Below are positions 57,552 to 64,000 of a stretch of DNA of 64,000 nt, piece after piece. The notes beneath the pieces were generated by a model. That model saw only the letters and a list, made by a program, of their open reading frames with translations. It had not been told where the DNA came from and made no database searches. Positions within the stretch are counted from its first letter, which is position 1; each line of letters begins with the position of its first letter. The DNA comes from Subsaximicrobium wynnwilliamsii (GTDB taxonomy: Bacteria; Bacteroidota; Bacteroidia; Flavobacteriales; Flavobacteriaceae): NCBI RefSeq assembly GCF_007997225.1, contig NZ_VORM01000004.1, forward strand, positions 1 to 64,000, given 5' to 3'. A program made the position numbers and the translations under genes.

Positions 57552-58169
57552 ATGGAATTTTCTTCAAAATTATTGGAAAACGCGGTCAACGAAATGTCCC
57601 AACTTCCCGGAATAGGAAAACGTACCGCCTTGCGATTGATGCTGCACTTGCTGCGACAACCAAAGGAACAAACCTCAGACTTGTCAAAAGCGCTCAGCAA
57701 CATGCGCAACGATATCAAACTGTGTAAAAACTGCAACAATATAAGCGATAACGACCTTTGTGAAATCTGTGCCAATCCAAATAGGCTCGAAGACATTGTA
57801 TGTGTGGTTGAAGATATTAGGGACGTCATGGCGATTGAGAACACCAGTTCATTTCGAGGACTCTATCACGTGCTTGGCGGTAAAATATCACCGATGGATG
57901 GCATTGGCCCCAACGATCTCAACATCCAGCCGCTGGTTAAAAAAGTAAAATCGGGCAAAATCACTGAGCTCATTTTCGCTCTTGGCTCGACCATGGAAGG
58001 CGACACCACCAATTTTTACATCTACAAACAAATCCAAGAGTTCAAGGTCAAAACCTCAACCATTGCACGAGGTATTTCAGTAGGTAATGAATTGGAATAT
58101 ACCGATGAAGTTACCCTGGGCAGAAGTATCATAAACCGTATTCCGTTTGAAGCCTCCCTAAAATCTTGA
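57552..58169 (+). CDS. recR: Recombination mediator RecR
   Basis: 205 residues. Part of RecFOR, which loads RecA on gapped DNA. Helix-hairpin-helix at the N-terminus ([17 protein letters not shown]), C4 zinc site C58, C61, C70, C73, Toprim domain with [12 protein letters not shown], and [24 protein letters not shown] at the end. The glycosyltransferase gene starts 7 bp after its stop. Confidence 0.96.
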   Translation: MEFSSKLLENAVNEMSQLPGIGKRTALRLMLHLLRQPKEQTSDLSKALSNMRNDIKLCKNCNNISDNDLCEICANPNRLEDIVCVVEDIRDVMAIENTSSFRGLYHVLGGKISPMDGIGPNDLNIQPLVKKVKSGKITELIFALGSTMEGDTTNFYIYKQIQEFKVKTSTIARGISVGNELEYTDEVTLGRSIINRIPFEASLKS

Positions 58170-58176
58170 GCTGCAT

Positions 58177-59277
58177 TTGAAACTTTCCGTCGTCATACTC
58201 AACTATAATGTACGCTACTTTTTAGAGCTTTGTCTTAAAAGTGTAGAGGCCGCTTTGGTTGCAATTGATTCAGAAATTATTGTGGTTGATAATCATTCAG
58301 CCGATGATAGCTGTGCCATGGTCAAACAATTGTTTCCGAAGGTAAAACTTTTAGAAAACAAAGAAAATTTGGGCTTTTCAAAAGGCAACAACCAAGGTGT
58401 TGCTATTGCAAAGGGCGAATACCTATGCATACTCAATCCTGATACGGTTGTGGCAGAAGACACTTTTACAAGCTTACTCCATTTTGCTGAAACTCAAAAC
58501 AAGCTTGGTATTTTGGGCTGTAAACTCATTGACGGGCAAGGGCAATTCCTGTCAGAGAGCAAACGCCACGTTCCAACACCTTGGGTTTCAGTAAAAAAAA
58601 TGTTGGGTTTCACAGCCGCCTACTACGTTCCAGAGTTGGATGCAGATGGGGTTGGAGAAATAGAAATCTTAGTAGGCGCCTTTATGTTACTCAAAAGAGC
58701 GGTTTACAATGAAGTTGGCGGTTTTGACGAGGCGTATTTTATGTATGGCGATGATATTGATCTCTCTTATAAAACCCTGAAACAAGGCTACCAAAACAGT
58801 TATTTTGGCAAGACAACGGTTATTCATTACAAAGGCGAAAGCACTCTAAAAGACAAGGTTTACGCCAAACGTTTTTATGGTGCCATGCAAATTTTCTACA
58901 AAAAGCATTTCAAGGCAAATCCCATTTTCAATATCATGGTCTGGATTGGGATTCGGCTGGCAAGCGTGATGCAAAAACCCGAAATCGTCCATAAATCAGT
59001 GCCGAAACAAAGGTTTTTTATTTCCGAAGAAAAAAATGAAGCCCTCCAAAATCGGTTAGGTCAAGCTTTAGAAGTTCGAAAATCGCTTGAAAGCTATTTG
59101 GATGACAGTGAATTTATTTTGAACAATAACGATCTCAGTTTTAAGCGGATTATAGAAATTATAGACCATAAACCTAAAAATTGCAGTGCCAGATTCAAAA
59201 TTCTACCAAAAAACTCTAACTTTATCCTCGGAAGTGACAGCTCCAAATACCAAGGGGAAGTCATAACATTCCACTAG
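58177..59277 (+). CDS. Glycosyltransferase family 2
   Basis: 366 residues from a TTG start. GT-A fold: LSVVILNYNVRYFLELCLKS, then VVDNHSADDS and the DxD-like LNPDTVV, followed by GGFDEAYFMYGDDIDLSYK, a mark of rhamnosyl- or galactofuranosyl-type GT2 enzymes. The C-terminal 70 residues are extra and Lys/Asn-rich. Probably cell-wall or exopolysaccharide synthesis, substrate unknown. Close spacing to recR suggests one transcript. Confidence 0.88.
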   Translation: MKLSVVILNYNVRYFLELCLKSVEAALVAIDSEIIVVDNHSADDSCAMVKQLFPKVKLLENKENLGFSKGNNQGVAIAKGEYLCILNPDTVVAEDTFTSLLHFAETQNKLGILGCKLIDGQGQFLSESKRHVPTPWVSVKKMLGFTAAYYVPELDADGVGEIEILVGAFMLLKRAVYNEVGGFDEAYFMYGDDIDLSYKTLKQGYQNSYFGKTTVIHYKGESTLKDKVYAKRFYGAMQIFYKKHFKANPIFNIMVWIGIRLASVMQKPEIVHKSVPKQRFFISEEKNEALQNRLGQALEVRKSLESYLDDSEFILNNNDLSFKRIIEIIDHKPKNCSARFKILPKNSNFILGSDSSKYQGEVITFH

Positions 59278-59290
59278 CAAATACTTAGTG

Positions 59291-59316
59291 AAAACACAAT
59301 AAAATATGTGTTTTTT
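59291..59316 (+). terminator. Terminator of the glycosyltransferase gene
   Basis: AAAACACA / TGTGTTTT, perfect 8 bp stem with an 8-base loop, then more T. Confidence 0.55.
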
Positions 59317-59319
59317 CAT

Positions 59320-59327
59320 TAATTTTG
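59320..59327 (+). promoter_or_regulatory. -7 box of E2 acyltransferase promoter
   Basis: TAATTTTG fits TAnnTTTG, 36 bp before the ATG. It follows the terminator of the previous gene by only 3 bp. Confidence 0.4.
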
Positions 59328-59363
59328 CAATCTCAAAACAAATAAAGGCATTAAATTACAGAT

Positions 59364-60734
59364 ATGGCAAAGTTTGAATTAAAACTCCCTAAAATGGGTG
59401 AAAGTGTTGCGGAAGCGACAGTAACCTCTTGGTTGAAAAATGTAGGAGACAAAATCGAAGCAGATGAAGCGGTATTTGAAATTGCCACAGATAAGGTAGA
59501 TAGCGAAGTCCCGAGTGAGGTAGATGGCGTTTTAATTGAAAAACGTTTTGAAGTGGATGATGTGGTTCAAGTGGGCGAAGTGATTGCCATTATTGAAACT
59601 GAAGGCGAAGACAACGAAACCGAAACTGAAACTGAAACTGAAGTTGAATCTGAATCTACTTCTAATGAAACCAAGGAAGAAGCAACTTCTCATGTTGCTG
59701 AAGTTTCAAATACTGTTACTGCTGCCAAGGCTCAAACCGAAGCTGTAAGCAGTACCGAAGCGCGTTTTTACTCACCTCTGGTTAAGAATATTGCTAAGAA
59801 AGAAGGCATTCCCCAATCTGAACTGGATACCATTTCTGGAACAGGAAAAGACGATCGTGTCACTAAAAATGACATTTTAGACTACGTTGCCCATAGAGGG
59901 TCGAAGTCCGCACAAAACGCCAGCGAATCGGCACAAGCACCACCGGCCAAAGCTGCAGATCCAAAGGCGGCAGAACAAAAATCGGCTGCAGAGCCTAAAA
60001 AACCAGCTCCAATAGTGGCTTCTGGCGAAGATGAGATCATAGAAATGAGCAGAATGGGTAAACTCATTGCGCATCACATGGTAGAATCGGCCCAAACGGC
60101 TGCACACGTGCAAAGTTTTATCGAAGCCGATGTGACCAAAATCTGGAACTGGCGTAAAAAAGTAAAGGATAGTTTTGCAAAACGCGAAGGCGAGAATTTG
60201 ACCTTTACACCCATCTTTATGGAAGCCATAGCAAAAGCCTTGAGAGATTTCCCAATGATGAATATTTCTTTACAGGACAATAAAATCATTAAGAAAAAAC
60301 ATATTAACCTTGGCATGGCGGCTGCGCTGCCAGATGGCAACCTCATTGTTCCTGTGATCAAAGATGCCGACCAGCTCAATTTGGTGGGCATGACCAAAAA
60401 AGTCAATGATCTTGCCCGTCGCGCAAGAGAAAACAAATTAAAACCAGACGATATTCAAGGAGGAACTTATACCGTAACCAATGTGGGCACCTTTGGCAGC
60501 ATCATGGGCACGCCTATCATCAACCAGCCACAAGTGGGTATTTTGGCCTTGGGCGCCATACGCAAAGTGCCTGCTGTAGTTGAGACGCCAGAGGGCGATT
60601 TTATTGGTATTCGCTATAGAATGTTTTTGTCGCACTCTTACGACCATAGAGTCGTAAATGGCGCACTTGGCGGACAGTTTGTTAAAGCAGTCAAAGATCA
60701 TTTAGAAGCTTGGGATAGCAATCGCGAGATTTAA
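59364..60734 (+). CDS. 2-oxo acid dehydrogenase E2 (dihydrolipoamide acyltransferase)
   Basis: 456 residues. Transfers acyl groups from lipoyl to CoA in a pyruvate- or branched-chain-type complex. Lipoyl domain (about 2-77) with K44 in ATDKVDS; Glu/Thr and Ala/Pro-rich linkers; E3-binding domain (about 130-170); catalytic domain from about 225 with SYDHRVVNGALGG. H428 is the catalytic His; the partner residue at 432, usually Asp (H-R-x-x-D-G), is Asn. The linker contains ETETETETE encoded by GAAACT hexamers. No E1 or E3 gene is nearby. Confidence 0.9.
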   Translation: MAKFELKLPKMGESVAEATVTSWLKNVGDKIEADEAVFEIATDKVDSEVPSEVDGVLIEKRFEVDDVVQVGEVIAIIETEGEDNETETETETEVESESTSNETKEEATSHVAEVSNTVTAAKAQTEAVSSTEARFYSPLVKNIAKKEGIPQSELDTISGTGKDDRVTKNDILDYVAHRGSKSAQNASESAQAPPAKAADPKAAEQKSAAEPKKPAPIVASGEDEIIEMSRMGKLIAHHMVESAQTAAHVQSFIEADVTKIWNWRKKVKDSFAKREGENLTFTPIFMEAIAKALRDFPMMNISLQDNKIIKKKHINLGMAAALPDGNLIVPVIKDADQLNLVGMTKKVNDLARRARENKLKPDDIQGGTYTVTNVGTFGSIMGTPIINQPQVGILALGAIRKVPAVVETPEGDFIGIRYRMFLSHSYDHRVVNGALGGQFVKAVKDHLEAWDSNREI

Positions 60735-61119
60735 AAAGACCTGAAATGATCTAGGATCAATTTGATGCCAATATAAAAACATTGGAGAGGAAGAACGTTT
60801 GATCGTTCTTCCTCTCCATTTTTTTTTGCAATTTAATAGTCATGCTGGATACTCTTCATTCTGCCTGCCCTAGCAGTCTGGACTTTGTGGGGTTCTATTG
60901 GGTTACCCACGCGATTTGCCTAATGGCATACTGTCCAGAGGTGTAAACTATTGGTGATCAACAAATATTAATTAATTCAATGTCCCATAGAGACATCATA
61001 ATTGAGACAGCTCAAAATATCTGGATTTTAAATTAAATTTAAAGAATCAAAGCTTGATTAAACTAAAGCCATTTTCAATTAAAATTTCAACCGCTTCTAA
61101 AGACAATACAACCCCCAAA
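60735..61119. other. Interval between E2 gene and GbsR/MarR gene
   Basis: 385 bp. The strong terminator at 60784-60828 ends the E2 gene. The rest carries no gene I can support. The minus-strand GbsR/MarR gene ends at its right border. Confidence 0.4.
60784..60828 (+). terminator. Strong terminator of the E2 gene
   Basis: GGAGAGGAAGAACG / CGTTCTTCCTCTCC, perfect 14 bp stem, loop TTTGAT, then ATTTTTTTTT. Confidence 0.9.
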
Positions 61120-61593
61120 TCAAGATAATTTTTTAAGTTGATCAATGGTGTTTTTGACCAAACTCTGCATTTTTAACAAATAATCAATAGTTAGCTGGCC
61201 CAGTGACTGTTCATTGTCAAATTTTTCAGGATAATGGTTTTTGTTGAAGTCGTTTATTTTTTCCACCATTTTGATATCGGTTGCCAAAGTTTGACTTTGC
61301 TGCTCTAAAGCACTTATTTGAAAATATTTAGCTACCCTAAAATAACGTTTTCTATCACCAGATTTTGTACGGTATTCTACATATTTCAGCTGGATCAAGA
61401 CATTGAGGTTTACAGAGGTCGAACTTTTACTGGAACCAATGCTATTGCGAATGGTATCAAAACTCAATCCTTCATAACTGGATAGTGCCAACAATGCATA
61501 AATTCTCGCGGCAAGCGGCGAAACGTTTAAACGCTGTTCCATTTGAATACCTATGCTTTCTATTAGTTCTTGCTTTTCTTCCAATTTAGACAT
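61120..61593 (-). CDS. GbsR/MarR-family transcription regulator
   Basis: 157 residues. Winged helix-turn-helix: LAARIYALLALSSYEGLSFDTIRNSIGSSKSSTSVNLNVLIQLKYVEYRTKSGDRKRYFRV, which fits the GbsR/MarR type (with SSKSSTS in the recognition helix and a wing at KSGDRKRYF). The C-terminal half is helical and may dimerise. No target gene is clear; the divergent or downstream neighbours show no efflux gene apart from the FUSC protein 900 bp away. Confidence 0.82.
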   Translation of the reverse strand: MSKLEEKQELIESIGIQMEQRLNVSPLAARIYALLALSSYEGLSFDTIRNSIGSSKSSTSVNLNVLIQLKYVEYRTKSGDRKRYFRVAKYFQISALEQQSQTLATDIKMVEKINDFNKNHYPEKFDNEQSLGQLTIDYLLKMQSLVKNTIDQLKKLS

Positions 61594-62498
61594 CCTTCTA
61601 TTTTTAACTCATCTTTAGTTCATAATATAACGAACTCAAGTTGAAAAACTAGTCTTAATCCATATATTTATACACCATGATTTGAAATCCTGGGGACTTA
61701 TCCTTCCATTTGATAGCTTGCTATCGCTACAAGTGCAGATCAGACTAAGTAAATGTAACAGTTTATTTCGGCCTGGGGATTAATCTTGTATTTATCAAAA
61801 CTTGCCCACAGACTAAGATTTCAACCGCTTGCATCTTTAATTTGCCTAAATGATCTAGGTTGGGATTCGCTTTGCCATGCTGCGCTTTATAAACACGCTC
61901 GGTTAGCAGCTAGAGCGTTGCGGCTTCACTTGCCGCAGCCACTCGTTTTAAACGGCCCTTGCCAATGCCATGGCTACCCATAAGGTTTATTTGTCTGGCA
62001 ATCTTCCATAGACCTTCGTTGACAGCTTCGCGTTCATAAGTTTACTTAATATGACATGGAATTATATAGGTCTTTGTGGCGTAGCACAGCATTTTTACAT
62101 TTTGAAAAATCGACAATTTACCAGAACCTCCAATCATGAAGTCTTCCAATTTTTTACATGCAGCGCTGCAATGAATATCAGGCTCGTGAGAAACCAGGAT
62201 TGCATTCTCATGGTGTTGCTTTTTGTAAGTATTAGTATTACTTAGTCTGTATGGCGTTTTAAAAAAGGAACCGACTTTGATCAGAGCCACCCCATTTATT
62301 GATATTAGCCTTATATTGTTGCTAAGTCTTATAAACTTCTCTAAACCTCAATACAATTGCACTATTGCTAGCCAATTATAAACTCAACAGCGTAGCAGTT
62401 AGACAAAATTTGATATTTTAGACTTAAAGGCTCATAAAAAACAAGCGTCCATTAGTATCTTTGTGCTTTACGATTAGCGCCTTAACCAACACCACAAA
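61594..62498. other. Gene-free interval with degenerate sequence
   Basis: 905 bp. The 61780-62040 part is more GC-rich than its surroundings and contains TTGCGGCTTCACTTGCCGCA, an imperfect palindrome, and minus-strand stretches that read as protein with in-frame stops. At 62042-62290 the minus strand reads AILVSHEPDI, like the H-loop of an ABC ATPase, but the frame has no start or other motifs. I regard both as relics. The right end carries the FUSC gene promoter. Confidence 0.4.
62456..62463 (+). promoter_or_regulatory. -7 box of FUSC gene promoter
   Basis: TATCTTTG, an exact TAnnTTTG match, 35 bp before the ATG at 62499. No -33 element. Confidence 0.45.
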
Positions 62499-64000
62499 AT
62501 GCTCAAAAACGCATTCAAAGAATTAGTGAATTTCTTTAAAAGCACGAACTTTTCTAAGGCCATCCTCATTGGCATAGCGATAAGCGTGCCCATTGTCTTA
62601 GGCCTGAGTTTTGATCGTTTTGAGATTGGGCTTGCCGTTTGCTTTGGTGCGTTTTGGTGCTCTCCAAGTGATGTTCACGGTAGTTTGAAGCATAAAACCA
62701 TTGGCATTTTATATTCTGCTGCCTTGGTAATGCTGGTTAGTTTTATTGCAGGCTATCTACACCTGCTCTCCTACTTTCTAATTGTAGTTTTAGGACTGCT
62801 CACCTTTGGCATCGCCTATATCTCGGTGTATGGATTTAGGGCATCACTCATAAGTTTTTCAGGATTATTGGCCTTGGTTTTGAGTTTTGCGCATCAAGTC
62901 CAAGAATTGGAAATTTATGAATACTCCTTACTCATAGGCCTTGGCGGACTCTGGTACTTACTCTTATCTGTAATTTGGTATCATTTGAACCCTAGAGCGC
63001 AAACCGAAGAGGTTTTAGCTGAAATATTTGAGCGCACAGCCAATTTTTTGGTGATTCGAGGAAAACTCATTGGCCCGCAAGAGAATAGGAAGGATTTACT
63101 AACCGAACTATTAACCCTGCAAAATGAGCTCATTGAAAAACATGCCACCATGCGCGATATTTTGATGGCCACAAGAATAAACTCAGGAAAATCAAATTAC
63201 GAAGGTAAACAACTGCTCATTTTTGTGCAATTGGTCGAGCTTCTGGAAACTGCGATTGCCAATCCCGTGAATTATGTCAAAATGGATGCCCTTTTAACCA
63301 AACATCCAGAGTACATTAAGAAATTTCAAAGTTTGATCTTTGAATTGGCCATACAACTTACCGAAATCTCACGGCATAAAAAAAACCCAAAAAAATTACC
63401 AGAACACACAAATATCGTTTCACTTTTCCTGGAAGCTGAAACTCAAATCAAGCATTATAAAAAAGAGCTCAACCCTTCAGATTATGATGGCTATCTCATG
63501 ATGCGCAATTTATTGGCCTATCAAGAACAACAGTTTGAGCGTATCAAGCGCATCAAATGGTTGCTTAGCGATCCCGATTTGAGCACTACCGAATTTATAA
63601 CCCGTGACAGTTTACGACGATTTATAGTGTCTCAAGATTACGATCCCAAGTTACTACTTAGAAATTTTAGCTTCAAGTCCACCATTTTCAAGCACTGCCT
63701 GCGATTGGCCGCCACCATGATGATTGGTTATGGCATAGGTAAGTATTTTGATTTCCAAAATCCCTATTGGATTTTATTGACCATCATCGTGATCATGCGG
63801 CCCAGTTACGGACTCACAAAAACGCGCTCCAAAGACCGCATATTAGGTACGCTTATTGGAGGCGCCATTGCCACAGGGCTGGTATTCGTAGTCCAAAACC
63901 CTTACGTTTATGGCGTTTTGGGAATTAGCTCCTTAGTGATCGCCTTCTCAATGCTGCAAAAAAATTACAAGGCATCAGCAACGTTTATCACGCTAAGTGT
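62499..64000 (+). CDS. FUSC/YccS-like inner-membrane protein, 3' end outside window
   Basis: Open for 500 codons to the window edge. Five or six membrane helices in the first 170 residues (IGIAISVPIVLGLSFDRFEIGLAVCFGAFW and others), a soluble helical middle (about 170-390), then a second set of helices that begins HCLRLAATMMIGYGIG and continues NPYWILLTIIVIMRPSYGLTKTRSKDRILGTLIGGAIA. That PYW-x-x-L-T-x-x-x-V-x-x-P-x-Y/F motif marks the FUSC (fusaric acid resistance-like) superfamily, YccS/YhfK type. Transport of aromatic acids is known for relatives; the substrate here is unknown. Confidence 0.88.
   Translation, partial: MLKNAFKELVNFFKSTNFSKAILIGIAISVPIVLGLSFDRFEIGLAVCFGAFWCSPSDVHGSLKHKTIGILYSAALVMLVSFIAGYLHLLSYFLIVVLGLLTFGIAYISVYGFRASLISFSGLLALVLSFAHQVQELEIYEYSLLIGLGGLWYLLLSVIWYHLNPRAQTEEVLAEIFERTANFLVIRGKLIGPQENRKDLLTELLTLQNELIEKHATMRDILMATRINSGKSNYEGKQLLIFVQLVELLETAIANPVNYVKMDALLTKHPEYIKKFQSLIFELAIQLTEISRHKKNPKKLPEHTNIVSLFLEAETQIKHYKKELNPSDYDGYLMMRNLLAYQEQQFERIKRIKWLLSDPDLSTTEFITRDSLRRFIVSQDYDPKLLLRNFSFKSTIFKHCLRLAATMMIGYGIGKYFDFQNPYWILLTIIVIMRPSYGLTKTRSKDRILGTLIGGAIATGLVFVVQNPYVYGVLGISSLVIAFSMLQKNYKASATFITLS

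Noticed and set aside
62042-62290. 82-codon minus-strand gene
   Set aside because: One ABC-like motif only, no Walker motifs or start context; reported as a possible relic instead.

Overview
The window is chromosomal DNA of a marine-type flavobacterium (Bacteroidota, Flavobacteriaceae; I cannot name the genus). Evidence: type IX secretion (T9SS) substrates, a single-chain SecDF fusion, Bacteroidota-type -7 boxes (TAnnTTTG) upstream of several genes, no clear Shine-Dalgarno signals, TTG starts, and families such as DUF2911, DUF853 and PagL-like barrels with typical flavobacterial lengths. Most of the window is housekeeping gene space with small transport, hydrolase and VOC genes. I found no tRNA, rRNA, intact IS, prophage, CRISPR array or recognisable defence system.

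Layout. 1-4467 (minus): a giant secreted CUB/PKD multi-repeat protein running off the left edge, with a small secreted partner gene upstream. 4723-9576 (plus): folE, cysS, yidD, lgt and a DUF192 lipoprotein; the 3' end of yidD is tandemly duplicated. 9811-21266 (minus): a frameshifted CPBP protease gene, secDF, a secreted protein of unknown function, a 20-copy array of 96-97 bp palindromic units, a DUF4412-like protein, mdh and gyrB. 22054-22341: an IS66 transposase fragment. 22518-28880: PagL-like lipid A hydrolase, asnB, DUF2911, queE and a HerA-like DUF853 ATPase. 28939-33231 (plus): a lipoprotein, then a tight cluster of YitT-like, cupin, alpha/beta hydrolase, rluF-like, small membrane and VOC genes. 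33213-49798 (mostly minus): a YwaF-like membrane protein, folD, a decayed four-helix-bundle (23S IVS-type) gene, ffh, a serine hydrolase, pyruvate carboxylase with an unknown 353-residue partner, two VOC genes (one frameshifted), a Crp-like regulator, a transglutaminase-like protein, a CarbopepD-reg membrane protein and htpG. 50179-64000: fabH, a BamE-like membrane protein, a CoA-binding protein, an SSS symporter, a 992-residue T9SS BNR protein, recR, a family 2 glycosyltransferase, an acyltransferase E2, a GbsR/MarR regulator and a FUSC membrane protein running off the right edge.

Working together: several genes serve the envelope (SecDF and Ffh for export and insertion, YidD, Lgt, the PagL-like barrel, T9SS substrates). 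Others form a central-metabolism set (mdh, pyc, the E2 acyltransferase, fabH, folE/folD, asnB, queE).

The most unusual content is intergenic. It includes (i) the 96-97 bp array, whose arms pair far better as plus-strand RNA because of G-U wobble; (ii) 6-7 bp tandem tracts, several of which abut stop codons; (iii) a triplicated htpG terminator; (iv) a 121 bp tandem duplication with a 19 bp inverted repeat at the end of yidD; and (v) a sharp GC-composition boundary inside the giant adhesin gene.
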